Below, in pieces: positions 9,783 to 18,505 of a stretch of 42,286 bases of DNA. The translations under genes were made by a program, and so were the position numbers. The stretch is taken from assembly GCA_020439945.1 (NCBI GenBank), contig JAGRPB010000023.1, positions 1 through 42,286 on the forward strand. The letters are read 5' to 3'. The stretch is from Verrucomicrobiia bacterium (GTDB lineage Bacteria; Verrucomicrobiota; Verrucomicrobiia; Verrucomicrobiales; DEV007). Within the stretch, counting starts at the first letter, position 1; every line of letters starts with the position of its first letter. Under the pieces are notes generated by a model. The model saw only the letters and a list, made by a program, of their open reading frames with translations, made no database searches and had not been told where the DNA came from.

Positions 9783-10505
9783 TCACGCCGGTTGATCCAG
9801 CCGGTAGCCAACGCCGTGGACCGTTCTCAGGAACTGCGGTGAAGTGCCGGCGTCGCCGATTTTCTTGCGAAGCTGGGCCACGCACTGGTCGAGGGTCCGC
9901 GTGGTTCCGAAATAGCGCACGCCCCAGACGGCGTCGAGAATCACGTCCCGGCTCAGGACCTGGCCCGGGTGACGATGGAGAAAACGCAGCAATTCCATTT
10001 CCTTTGGCGTCAGTCGGTCGGTTTCACCGTCGATCCGGGTGATCTCCCAGGTCAATTCGTCGATGATCGCCTTTCCCACGCGGAAGTTTTTCGGCTTATC
10101 CGGTGAAGACGTTTCCCCGGAATCTTCCACCCTCTGAATGCGGCGAAGCAGCGCGTTGACTCGGGCGACAAGTTCGCGGACACCGAACGGCTTGGTCACG
10201 TAGTCGTCGGCCCCGGAATCGAGTCCCACGACCTTGTCGAGTTCCTGGCCTTTCGCGGTGAGCATTAGAATCGGCACGCGACAACCGCCCCGGCGCAGGT
10301 CGCGGCAGATCTCGTAGCCGTTTTTCCCCGGCAGCATGACGTCGAGAATGATGAGGTCGGGCAGTTCTTCGGCGATCGTTTCTTCGGCACGGTCGCCCCG
10401 CTCGCAGGCGGCGGTCGCGAATCCCTCGGACTCGAAGACTTCGACGAGTCCGAAGCGGATGCTGGCATCGTCTTCGACGACGAGGATCTTGGTATCGGCG
10501 TTCAT
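9783..10505 (-). CDS. OmpR/PhoB-family response regulator
   Basis: 240 residues: receiver domain followed by a winged-helix DNA-binding domain. The receiver shows the acidic pocket (Asp12, Asp13), the phosphorylated Asp55 in LIILDVMLPG, Thr83 in MLTAKG and Lys105 in YVTKPFG. The output domain has the expected OmpR pattern LTPKEMELLRFL and ends with RTVHGVGYRL. It overlaps the end of the histidine kinase gene by 4 bases (ATGA), so translation is coupled and the two form a cognate pair. Its targets are not visible from sequence. The neighbouring secreted VCBS and VWA genes are plausible but unproven targets. Confidence 0.96.
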   Translation of the reverse strand: MNADTKILVVEDDASIRFGLVEVFESEGFATAACERGDRAEETIAEELPDLIILDVMLPGKNGYEICRDLRRGGCRVPILMLTAKGQELDKVVGLDSGADDYVTKPFGVRELVARVNALLRRIQRVEDSGETSSPDKPKNFRVGKAIIDELTWEITRIDGETDRLTPKEMELLRFLHRHPGQVLSRDVILDAVWGVRYFGTTRTLDQCVAQLRKKIGDAGTSPQFLRTVHGVGYRLDQPA

Positions 10506-12796
10506 GGATCGATGGGAGGTGCGAGGGGAAGGGAGAGCACGAAACGGCTGCCTCCGCCGGAACGAGGCTGGTGGACGAGGTCGCCCCCGTGGGCGCGCGC
10601 GATCTGGCGCGCCAGCGTGAGGCCGAGACCGGAACCCTCGATGCCGCTGGCGAGCGAGTCGTCGGCCCGGTAGAATTTTTCGAAAACCTTCTCCGCCTGC
10701 TTGCGGGAAATGCCGGGTCCCCGATCAAGCACGGCGACTTCCGCAGAATCGCCATCACAGAGGAGTTCCACCCGGATCTCGCGGGCGTCGCCGCCGTATT
10801 TCTCGGCATTGGAAATCAGGTTCAGCATGACTTGGGCGAGAGCGTCGCGATCACCGATGACCCTGGGGACGCCGCCGGAGTTTTCCGGGCAGTCGACCGT
10901 GAGGTGAAACCCGTCGCTCTCGATCTGGTGACGGCAGGTGTCGAGGGTCTCCTCGATGAAAGGCCGAATCGCGATCGGTTCCATCTGGTAGCGTTTTTCC
11001 CCGCGCTCCATCCGGGAAAAATCCAGCAGGTTGTTGATCAAACGGCTAAGCCTGGCCGATTCTCGGGAGATGATTCCGGAATACTCCAGTCGTTTCGTTT
11101 CATTCAGATCGGGGCGGTTTCCCAACAGGTCGGAGAACATGCGGATCGAGGTCAGGGGCGTCTTCAGCTCGTGGCTGACGTTGCTGACGAAGTCCGTTTT
11201 TTGTCGGGCCAGACGCATTTCGCGACCGATGTCGCGCATGATCAGGAACCCGCCGGCGCCGATGGCGATGAGCAGGAACGGGATGAGCATCCAGAGCAGG
11301 AGCCGGGCGCTCCGGGCCGAGCGCGCCACCGCTTCCGGATCGAGCAGGTAGGCGGCGACTTCCCAATGCGGCAGGATTTCGCCGACCTCGGTGGCGACGA
11401 ACGGCTGCCGCCAGTCGGTGGTGAATCCGGGCACCGTCTGGGCGACCACCTTGCCGGCGGCGTCGAGTAGGGCCAGGCTGGTCTCCTTTTCCGTGCCGGG
11501 TTTCTCGGCGGCATCGTGGACGATCTCGGCCAGGTCATTGCGCAGTTCATCGAGATCCAGTTGCACCCAGAAAACCTTTCCGGGCGCCGAGGGATCCCGT
11601 CGCCACAGGAGCACCTGCAAGCCGCCGGAAACGAAGCGGCTGATCGCGCCCTCCGGCGCGTCGGAAATCTTTTCGCGCAGCTGTCCGGTCGTGAGATCCA
11701 GCTTCGACCAGGCGAGTCGATTCGGATTGGTCGAGAGCGCGTCCGTGGCCGCCTTGGCGAATCGCGAAAAACCGCCGTTGTCGTTGTCTTCGGTTGGGCT
11801 GAGCTGTCCGAGCGGCCGCACATTGCGGAATCGCACTAGATTGTCTCCCGCCGGCTCGGTTTCGGCATCCTCCAATGGCTGAACCGGTGCCGTCGCCATC
11901 GCTTCCACCGGGACGCCTTCACTCGTAGCCGAATGTCGGCCCATGGATTGGGCGTCGAAGGTCTGCTCGACACGCAACTCTTTTCGGGAATCGCCGACGG
12001 AGACTTTCTGCTGCGGGGAGGCGAAACCCTTGGCGATCATCCGCTGTTCGGCGGAGGCCGTTTTCGCTTCCTCGACCAGGCGTTCCGGAGTGGGGGGAAG
12101 CGCGCGATCGGCTGGGGCGGCTTTCATCGCCGGAGCCGGGGCCGCCGTGGCGGGCACCGCAATCTCGTTGTCGCGGACGCGGTCGGCTTTGAGAGCAGGA
12201 CTGGGTTCGGCGGGCGCTTCCTCCATGGCGATGTCCGCCCTGGTGGAAGGAGCCAGAGCCATCTCCACCTCGGGCGGTTCGACGTTTTTCGGAGTTGGTC
12301 CTCCGCGGGTTGATTCACGGAGCGCCGATGAGGAGTTGTCGACGGTGACGACCTTGTTTCCGATCGTGGCCGGGGCCAGGTAGAATTCCGACGGCGCGGC
12401 ATTCATGAGGAACGGTCGGGTATCGGTCAGGAATTGGCGGGTGTCCGTTCCCGTCGCGGTGAGCGGGGGATTCAGCCATTCCCCGCTTTCGGAAACGACG
12501 GCCCCGATCTCGGCCTGGCTCCAGCGTTGACGGATCATTTCGTCAAAGTCGGAGGCCAGCGGGTCCGCTCCCTGCTCGGCGATCAATTGTTCCAGCAGTT
12601 CGCCGTAAAAGATGCGGACATCGTCGAGAAATCGGTTCAGATCAGCCGCGAGATCGTCCGTCGCGCTCTGATGAAGCAGCGCCCGCTGTCCGTGCACCAC
12701 CAGTTCCTGATCACGCAGCGAACGCGTCGCCAGCCAGGCCAGGGTCACGGCGGGCACCAGCACAGCGAGGACAAACACGGCGGCGAGTTTCTTCAT
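10502..12796 (-). CDS. Sensor histidine kinase with a large extracytoplasmic region
   Basis: 764 residues. A first membrane segment (about 5-23) and a second (about 505-527, LLLWMLIPFLLIAIGAGGFL) enclose about 480 extracytoplasmic residues. The HisKA box is FVSNVSHELKTPL with His542. The ATPase domain has the N box LISNAEKYGG, the G1 box DRGPGI, FEKFYRADDS and the G2 box GSGLGLTLARQIA. No clear HAMP domain separates TM2 from the dimerisation helix. The sensor region is odd: residues about 160-330 are an Ala/Pro/Glu-rich disordered stretch inserted between two more ordered parts. It autophosphorylates on His542 and passes phosphate to the overlapping response regulator; the signal is unknown. 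Confidence 0.95.
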   Translation of the reverse strand: MKKLAAVFVLAVLVPAVTLAWLATRSLRDQELVVHGQRALLHQSATDDLAADLNRFLDDVRIFYGELLEQLIAEQGADPLASDFDEMIRQRWSQAEIGAVVSESGEWLNPPLTATGTDTRQFLTDTRPFLMNAAPSEFYLAPATIGNKVVTVDNSSSALRESTRGGPTPKNVEPPEVEMALAPSTRADIAMEEAPAEPSPALKADRVRDNEIAVPATAAPAPAMKAAPADRALPPTPERLVEEAKTASAEQRMIAKGFASPQQKVSVGDSRKELRVEQTFDAQSMGRHSATSEGVPVEAMATAPVQPLEDAETEPAGDNLVRFRNVRPLGQLSPTEDNDNGGFSRFAKAATDALSTNPNRLAWSKLDLTTGQLREKISDAPEGAISRFVSGGLQVLLWRRDPSAPGKVFWVQLDLDELRNDLAEIVHDAAEKPGTEKETSLALLDAAGKVVAQTVPGFTTDWRQPFVATEVGEILPHWEVAAYLLDPEAVARSARSARLLLWMLIPFLLIAIGAGGFLIMRDIGREMRLARQKTDFVSNVSHELKTPLTSIRMFSDLLGNRPDLNETKRLEYSGIISRESARLSRLINNLLDFSRMERGEKRYQMEPIAIRPFIEETLDTCRHQIESDGFHLTVDCPENSGGVPRVIGDRDALAQVMLNLISNAEKYGGDAREIRVELLCDGDSAEVAVLDRGPGISRKQAEKVFEKFYRADDSLASGIEGSGLGLTLARQIARAHGGDLVHQPRSGGGSRFVLSLPLAPPIDP

Positions 12797-12820
12797 GGAG
12801 AGCGGGTAGCGGAAAACGAC

Positions 12821-12855
12821 TCAACAGGGTCAGGTCGCGGACCCAACCCTGTTGA
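12821..12855. repeat. REP-like palindromic repeat, copy 2
   Basis: TCAACAGGGT (12821-12830) and ACCCTGTTGA (12846-12855) pair perfectly around a 15-base loop, CAGGTCGCGGACCCA. The arms equal the inner ten bases of copy 1 (5771-5811). The loop has the same length and 11 of 15 matching bases. Where bases changed, the new loop gained an inner GGTC/GACC stem. It lies between the histidine kinase start and the VWA gene and abuts another palindrome at 12855. Confidence 0.75.
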
Positions 12856-12925
12856 ATGTGGGGCAGATTTTCAATCTGCCATTCCATCCAGACTTGATCG
12901 GCAGAATGCCATTCTGCCCCACATT
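12855..12925. repeat. Nested palindrome: two hairpins inside 13-base inverted arms
   Basis: Outer arms AATGTGGGGCAGA (12855-12867) and TCTGCCCCACATT (12913-12925) are perfectly complementary. Two hairpins share bases with them: GGCAGAT/ATCTGCC (12862-12880, five-base loop) and GGCAGAAT/ATTCTGCC (12900-12918, three-base loop). The DNA can thus fold as one long stem or as two hairpins, as in paired REP units. It directly follows REP copy 2. Confidence 0.7.
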
Positions 12926-12998
12926 GGATTGAATCACCGGCAGCGGTCAAGATACCGCCGCTTCCCGGGCCTGACCAGCAGGAGGAACAGAGCGGAGT

Positions 12999-14390
12999 TC
13001 AACGGCCGTCGGACCCTTTCTGGGTTTGATCGAGAGTCTTGGCGTTGCGGCGGTTGAAAAGATTCCACTGGAGGGATTTGCGTCCCTCCTTGGAAAGGCC
13101 GTCTTCTTTCAGTTCCGACTGGGTCTTCTCGAGCACCTCGATTTCGCGTTGGATTTCAGCGGCGGCCTGGGCTGGCGCGGCGGTTTGAGCGCTGCGGAGT
13201 CGCCCGATCTGTTGGGTGATCGCGGACTTTGCCTCGACGCCATTGCCGGCGTCGGCGAGGGCGAGGGTGCGTTCGGTGGCGGCGGCGTTGCGATAGATTT
13301 CGGCCCGGGCCGTGATGTCGGCGACCTGCGATTTGGCGGCGAGACCGGCATCGTCGACCGACTTCACGGACGCTTCGCGTTCGGTTTTCATTTCGCGGTT
13401 TTCGGCATCCGCATAGGCGAGGCGCGCCTGGACCACGGGCTTGGCGTCGTCTTTGGCGAAACCCGGATCGACCCGGCAGGCGACGTAGATTTCGCGGCTC
13501 TGCTCGGCGGCGAGGGTGCCGAAGCGGATTTTGCCGCGACGGTGCTCGATCGTTTCGGGGCGGCCCAGAATTTCCAGCGGCTCGACGCCATCGGGAAAGG
13601 TGATCTCGAGTTCGAGCCGGCGAGCGATCACGCTCTGGAGCTCCCCGAGTTCGTTTTCGAAAACGCCGGGCAGCGCTTCGACATCCGCCACGTAGTAGTA
13701 GTTGGCGTCGCTGGCTTCGGCGAGCGCGGTCATCAGGTCTTCGTTGTAGTCGTCACCCAGACCCACGGTGGTCACCGAGCGGCCCTGACGGGCGAGACTC
13801 TGGCCGAGTTGGGCGATCTCGCGATTGGAGGACGGTCCCACATTGGCGATGCCGTCCGAGAGCAGGATGACGCGATTGATGCGTTCGTCGTCGAAGAACT
13901 CGGCCAGCTGGCGGCCGCCGGTTTCGACTCCCGCGTAGAGCGCGGTGCTGCCTCCGGCTTCGATGCGGCGGATCTCCCTCCTGATGTGGTCCGTGTTCCG
14001 GCCGACACGCTGCGGCGGCACGAGGACTTCGACCTCGGTATCGTAGATCACCAGCGAGAAGATGTCGTCGGGACCGAGTCGTTCGACCAGCATTTCGGCG
14101 GCCTGGCGCGCCTGTTCCAGCTTGGCGCCGCGCATGGAACCGCTGCGGTCGAGCACGATGGAAAGGTTGAGCGGATTCCGCTCGGCTCGTGGGGCGGGAT
14201 GGCAACCTTCGACATCGATGCGAACGATCACCTCCTGGGGACCATCGGCGTGATTCAGGAGGGGGCGGTCGGCCCTGACGGTGAGTTTGACCGGTTCTTC
14301 GGCGGGAGGACTGCCGGACCAGGCGAATGGAGAGAAGACGCCGCAGGCGGCGATGGTGAGGATGGCGGGAAGGAAGAATGACTTTTTCAT
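12999..14390 (-). CDS. Exported von Willebrand factor type A protein
   Basis: 463 residues. The N-terminus MKKSFFLPAILTIAACGVF is an export signal; the IAAC tetrad (Cys16) could also be a lipobox, so it may be a lipoprotein. The VWA domain (about 70-260) has a complete MIDAS metal site: DRSGS at Asp81, Thr149 in GGSTAL and Asp179 in LLSDGIANVG. A beta-rich segment follows. The C-terminal third is helical (about residues 355-440), rich in Ala, Glu and Gln. It resembles the YfbK-type secreted VWA proteins, which are thought to act as metal-dependent adhesion or assembly factors. The GNAT gene ends 70 bases upstream in the same orientation. The 202-base gap to the histidine kinase start holds the repeats. 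Confidence 0.9.
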   Translation of the reverse strand: MKKSFFLPAILTIAACGVFSPFAWSGSPPAEEPVKLTVRADRPLLNHADGPQEVIVRIDVEGCHPAPRAERNPLNLSIVLDRSGSMRGAKLEQARQAAEMLVERLGPDDIFSLVIYDTEVEVLVPPQRVGRNTDHIRREIRRIEAGGSTALYAGVETGGRQLAEFFDDERINRVILLSDGIANVGPSSNREIAQLGQSLARQGRSVTTVGLGDDYNEDLMTALAEASDANYYYVADVEALPGVFENELGELQSVIARRLELEITFPDGVEPLEILGRPETIEHRRGKIRFGTLAAEQSREIYVACRVDPGFAKDDAKPVVQARLAYADAENREMKTEREASVKSVDDAGLAAKSQVADITARAEIYRNAAATERTLALADAGNGVEAKSAITQQIGRLRSAQTAAPAQAAAEIQREIEVLEKTQSELKEDGLSKEGRKSLQWNLFNRRNAKTLDQTQKGSDGR

Positions 14391-14460
14391 GACAAAACCA
14401 TCCTACGCCGAGCCGCCGGATTTTTTGTCATGGTCCGGTAAGGACTTTGTCAGAAAAATG

Positions 14461-14988
14461 TCAGGAGCGGTCGTCCAGCGATTTGGTCATCACGAAATCG
14501 TCCATGACGAAGCCTCCGCCGATATCGCTGCAGACCTCGTTCGTTTTTTGGAACCCGTTTTTCTCGTAGGCCCGGATGGCGCTTTCGTTGCGGCGATTCA
14601 CGCGAAGGGAGATTCTGGAAATGTCATTCTCCTCGCAGTGTTCCACCACGGCAGCGAGGAGGGCGGAGCCGATTCCCGCACGCTGTTTCTCGGGTAGCAC
14701 GTAGAGTTTGTGGAGAAAGATCTCGCCGGCTTTCTCGCCCGGCCCGAAACCGGAGAAACCCGATGGCTCGGGCGACTCCGCGAGAAGATAACGAATGTCC
14801 TCGCTTTCGATCTCGCGCCTGATCCGGTCCGCCGCATACATCCACCCGAGCATGTAGTCGATCTGCGATTCGGTGATGATGCCGGGATAGCAGACGCGCC
14901 AGGTGCGATCGGCCAGCCGACGGATGGTCTCGATGTCGTCGACCGAGGCTTCGCGAATCCGGATGACGGGAGAATCTGGCGTTCCCAT
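14461..14988 (-). CDS. GNAT-family N-acetyltransferase
   Basis: 175 residues covering a complete GNAT fold. The N-terminal beta1-alpha1 segment is IRIREASVDDIETIRRLADR. The acetyl-CoA pyrophosphate loop (motif A) is PEKQRAGIGSALL, with the R/Q-x-x-G-x-G/A pattern. The C-terminal motif B helix is NESAIRAYEKNGF. It should transfer an acetyl group from acetyl-CoA to an amine. The motif YPGIITESQIDYML near the N-terminus is shared with PaiA-like enzymes, but the substrate cannot be assigned. The start codon follows the stop codon of the upstream VCBS gene by one base, so the two are almost certainly co-transcribed and translationally coupled. Confidence 0.93.
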   Translation of the reverse strand: MGTPDSPVIRIREASVDDIETIRRLADRTWRVCYPGIITESQIDYMLGWMYAADRIRREIESEDIRYLLAESPEPSGFSGFGPGEKAGEIFLHKLYVLPEKQRAGIGSALLAAVVEHCEENDISRISLRVNRRNESAIRAYEKNGFQKTNEVCSDIGGGFVMDDFVMTKSLDDRS

Positions 14989-14989
14989 T

Positions 14990-16711
14990 TTAGCTATCCG
15001 GATTCGACCCGTCGGCGGAAAGCTCTCCGACCGGGTGAAGCGGGGAGGTGGTGACTTCCGCGGATCCGGTGGTGATCTCGATGCGCTGATTGACGGGAAG
15101 GTCCTGAAAGGTGGTCCGCGTTCCCTGTCGATCGGGCCAGGTGACCGTCAATGATTCGATGGTCAAAGCGGTGCCGAGCCCGATGATTTCCTCCGGTTCG
15201 TCCACCCGAAGGTGCAGGGACGACAGCGTTCGGCTTTCGTCACGAATCACCAGGTCGAGCACCGCACCGAAAACGTTCGTCTCGACCGTTTCACTCGCCT
15301 TCAGGGAGATCACCGCGACCGATTTGTCGGCGATGGTTTCCGCGCTCGGATTCAGGATCGCGGCTTCGACATTGCCGGTCGGGGACACAAAGAACGACGC
15401 GTGACCGGAGCCCTCGGGATCGATTCGGCGCGCGTGCCTCAGGGGTGATGAGGCGAGCAATCCCGCCGCCCCGGGTATTTCCCGAAACCGCAGACCGCCC
15501 ACATTCCACCAGGCACGGCTCGCGGGAGCGTCCGGGGTTCCACCGATGACCGAGAGATCGAGGAATCCGTCGCAGTCGAGGTCCTCGAGCAACAGCTGGT
15601 TCGGACCCGGCACGACACCGGAGATTTCCAAGGCTTCGCTGATCTCGATAAACGGTGAGAAGGGGGCTGCTTCGCTGTCCCGATGGAAGACTTTCACCCC
15701 GCCGTCGGTGGCGCAGAGGAGTTCGGGATTCCCGTCGCACTCGAGATCGCCCCAGCCGGTCGGGCCGGCGCCGGGAAGGTTTCCGAGCCCGTAGATCGCG
15801 GTCGCGTCTTCAAAACGCCAATCCTCGGCAGCATCGGCGGGCAGGGCGAGACACAGCATCAGTCCATCGCGAAGCGAAAGCAGGAGATCGGGAAATCGGT
15901 CGCCATCCACGTCGTGCCACGAGAAAGATCGGATCGGTTGCGTGGTCAGTTTCCCCAGTTCCAGTTGGTCGGTCGCATCGACAAAACGATTACCATCGAG
16001 ATTGTGAAACAGGCGCAGGCTACTTGGAGCGTCATTCGTGACGGAACCGCTCAGCAGCATGAGATCGAGATCTCCATCGCGATCGAAGTCGATCCATTCG
16101 GCCTGATCGGTGGGAAGAAAGCAGAGCAGGCCCGCCGCCGTGGTGACATCGGAAAAAACCCCATCCTTTCCCTGGCGAAGAAGCGAATGCGGAAGGCCGG
16201 CGGCCCTGCCGACGAACCAGTCGAGATCGCCGTCGCGGTCGAAATCCGCCGGCAACAGCAAACGCCCACCCGTGGTGTTGAGACCCGGCACCGAGAGGGG
16301 AAGGCCGTTCTTCGAACCCAGAAGATGTCCGTTCCAAACGGCGACATCGTCCGCATTGAGCGCCGCGGCATCGGGCGCCCGAACATAGCGGGGTAGGTAG
16401 GGATCAATCCCGGCAGTTTCGGGAAAAGAGATTTCCGTGGCCGGGGGGCCGGCTTCCTGATTCGCCTCCAGAGTTTCCAGGATTTCGGTCACGGTGTGGC
16501 CCGTCCACTTCTCGATTTCCTGGAAATCCTGCCGAGGCGCTGACTCCGGGGCCTTCTCTTCCGGGGGGAGGATGCCCGGATGATTCTCGAGAAACGGGAT
16601 CGAAATCGGCAACTTCAGGTCATGCCGCCTCGCATGCACCATGAATGCCGCTCCCAGAGCGAGCGCTCCGAGAACGGGCACCAAAAAACGGGGTATCGGT
16701 TTTTTGGCCAT
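14990..16711 (-). CDS. Membrane-anchored VCBS/FG-GAP repeat protein with UnbV-like end
   Basis: 573 residues. A single N-terminal hydrophobic segment (about 9-25) is a signal anchor. After a Pro/Glu linker, FG-GAP/VCBS blades begin at about residue 145 (DFDRDGDLDWFV, DFDRDGDLDLML, DVDGDRFPDLLL, DLDCDGFLDLSV), a calcium-binding beta-propeller. The final section (LTIESLTVTWPDRQ ... DLPVNQRIEI) resembles the end of the ASPIC/UnbV domain in the larger protein at 7510-9738, so the two are distant paralogues. Some blades have lost acidic ligands (ECDGNPELL), which suggests weaker calcium binding. The GNAT gene follows after one base. Function in the envelope is unknown. Confidence 0.88.
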   Translation of the reverse strand: MAKKPIPRFLVPVLGALALGAAFMVHARRHDLKLPISIPFLENHPGILPPEEKAPESAPRQDFQEIEKWTGHTVTEILETLEANQEAGPPATEISFPETAGIDPYLPRYVRAPDAAALNADDVAVWNGHLLGSKNGLPLSVPGLNTTGGRLLLPADFDRDGDLDWFVGRAAGLPHSLLRQGKDGVFSDVTTAAGLLCFLPTDQAEWIDFDRDGDLDLMLLSGSVTNDAPSSLRLFHNLDGNRFVDATDQLELGKLTTQPIRSFSWHDVDGDRFPDLLLSLRDGLMLCLALPADAAEDWRFEDATAIYGLGNLPGAGPTGWGDLECDGNPELLCATDGGVKVFHRDSEAAPFSPFIEISEALEISGVVPGPNQLLLEDLDCDGFLDLSVIGGTPDAPASRAWWNVGGLRFREIPGAAGLLASSPLRHARRIDPEGSGHASFFVSPTGNVEAAILNPSAETIADKSVAVISLKASETVETNVFGAVLDLVIRDESRTLSSLHLRVDEPEEIIGLGTALTIESLTVTWPDRQGTRTTFQDLPVNQRIEITTGSAEVTTSPLHPVGELSADGSNPDS

Positions 16712-16812
16712 GGGGACGAAGAAGACAAGGCTTCACGAACAAAGCTTCGCAAAGGTTAATCATCGCATCGTCCCCGCCGGATGCGAGCGGAAATCCACCG
16801 TCCGGGGCGGGA

Positions 16813-18459
16813 TCAGCGCTTCTGCCGATCCGCGATCAGCTCGGAAAGTTCCCAGAGTCCTGACCGGCTGACCAGCTGCGACGGGATCAACGCGGCAATC
16901 CAGACTGGACCGTCCGGTTCGAACAACAAGGTGAAATCGACGGCACCCGTCAGCGCCTCCTCGATGTCGGATTCGATGGAATTCCTCAACTCGCCCTTGC
17001 TGTTGAAGAGGTGAAAACCCTGGTTCCGGTCGATGGCGGCGTAGTAGCCAGCCCCTTGGAAACATCGACGGGGATTCGGGCCCGTGGAATCAAGTTCTGC
17101 CTGGGGAACCGTGTTCAGGGATACGAGTTCACCGGAGGCTCGTTCCCCGATTCCATAACAAGGTAGTCGGACGAAATCGGAGAACCCGGTCATCTGGTGG
17201 GTTTCTCCATTGACCGAGATGATGATCGTCCCATCGCGCAGCAGGAGATGAGCGAAGGCCAGGCCCGAAAAATCCAATTCGGAGATGTTTTCCAGTTTGG
17301 CGATCGCTTGGGCAGTCGGGTGGTCGGACCGGCCGATCACATGAGCGACATGGTCCGAACTGCTGACCAAACCCAGAGCTCCACTGGTCGCGGAGATCTG
17401 GCTGATGGAAGTTTCCTGCTTTAATTTCGCCGCTATGGCCGGTTCAACCTCGGAGGTGAAACTCAACGTGCCGTCCCGTCGCAGCCCCACGAGCGGCAGT
17501 CCGAAATTCTGTTCGCATTGAACGTGGTCTCCCGGGATGACTTCGGGGGCCGTGGATCCTTCCCTCCAGTAAACCAGCGATCCATCGCTGGCGATCGCAC
17601 CAATGTTCGTTCGGATAGTCCGACCGATCCGAACAAGGTCGGTGCGGTCGGTTTGGCGAATCATCTCGAAAGTTTCGTGGATCGCGTCGCCGGCATCGGG
17701 GGAGGTCCCCACGATGACGATACGGCAGAGGGGTTGTCCGGCGTTGGCACCAGCGCCCACGGGAAGAGGGGCGGGGCTTGGTGGTTGAGGCGTCGAGGGA
17801 GCCACGAGACCAAAGGTGACCAGCGACAGTTCGGGTAGCCGCACTTTCGAGCCGATCTCCTCGATCTCCTTTTTTACCTCGACCGCTTTCTCGATTTCGC
17901 CGGATCGCGTGAAAGCTTCCTGGATTTTTTTGAGCGTTGCCTGGTAGACAGACACTGCCTCTTTCAGCGAGGTGAATGCCTGTGCTTTCCGGTTTTTCAA
18001 TTCCTGCTGATAGATGCCTCTGACCTTCAGCAGTTCTCCATTGGCCGGAGTGTCCAAGGGGGCGTTCTTTTTGAGATCTTCGAGTTCTTTCTGGATGCCG
18101 ATCAAGTCTTCCAGGCGACCTTGACTCTTGGCGTTTTCCTCAATCTCGCTGAGTTTGTTCGCGTAGGCCTTGTCGAGATCGGAAAACGCCTGTTTCAGCG
18201 ATCCGATTTTCGCCTCGAGGTCCACCTTCGCGATTCCGACGGTGGGTTCGATGCCGAGATTCGAGCGGAGTTCGTCGGAAAGTTCGGTCAGGGGCACGCG
18301 AACCACCCCGCCGGTGTGGGAAAGGATGACCGAGCCTCCCTCGATCCCTCTCACTTCCGCATTTTCGTAGCTCTGTCCCGCCGCCGTCGTGATGTCGACG
18401 GCCACTGAGATCCCGCCGGTGAGTAGCATCAGGAAGCCTGAGAGAAGCAATGGGCGCAT
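16813..18459 (-). CDS. Secreted coiled-coil stalk plus RCC1-like propeller protein
   Basis: 548 residues with a signal peptide (about 1-20, LLLSGFLMLLTGGISVAV). A small beta domain (about 22-70, GQSYENAEVRGIEGGSVILSH) is followed by about 150 residues of alpha-helical coiled coil (about 75-215). The helical unit recurs in the small interrupted gene at 20097-20744. The C-terminal 300 residues contain repeated short beta units such as NIGAIASDGSLVYWREG, LVGLRRDGTLSFTS and AHLLLRDGTIIIS, the spacing and GxxxLRxDGT pattern of RCC1-like propellers, though degenerate. I cannot name a function. A structural or ligand-binding envelope role is likely. The FHA-type gene lies 46 bases upstream in the same orientation. 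Confidence 0.8.
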   Translation of the reverse strand: MRPLLLSGFLMLLTGGISVAVDITTAAGQSYENAEVRGIEGGSVILSHTGGVVRVPLTELSDELRSNLGIEPTVGIAKVDLEAKIGSLKQAFSDLDKAYANKLSEIEENAKSQGRLEDLIGIQKELEDLKKNAPLDTPANGELLKVRGIYQQELKNRKAQAFTSLKEAVSVYQATLKKIQEAFTRSGEIEKAVEVKKEIEEIGSKVRLPELSLVTFGLVAPSTPQPPSPAPLPVGAGANAGQPLCRIVIVGTSPDAGDAIHETFEMIRQTDRTDLVRIGRTIRTNIGAIASDGSLVYWREGSTAPEVIPGDHVQCEQNFGLPLVGLRRDGTLSFTSEVEPAIAAKLKQETSISQISATSGALGLVSSSDHVAHVIGRSDHPTAQAIAKLENISELDFSGLAFAHLLLRDGTIIISVNGETHQMTGFSDFVRLPCYGIGERASGELVSLNTVPQAELDSTGPNPRRCFQGAGYYAAIDRNQGFHLFNSKGELRNSIESDIEEALTGAVDFTLLFEPDGPVWIAALIPSQLVSRSGLWELSELIADRQKR

Positions 18460-18505
18460 GACGAGCGGGCAAGGGAGTTCAATCGCGGAGCGCGCGATCG
18501 GGTTC

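Noticed and set aside
5771..12925. CRISPR array or insertion sequence suggested by the repeats
   Set aside because: Repeats are few, far apart, palindromic and without uniform spacers; no cas or transposase gene is present.
13026..14381. 451-codon plus-strand frame opposite the VWA gene, and similar long frames at 2806-4404, 18944-19975 and 39809-41356
   Set aside because: All lie antisense to genes with clear domains; their translations are His/Val/Gly/Arg-rich and match nothing.
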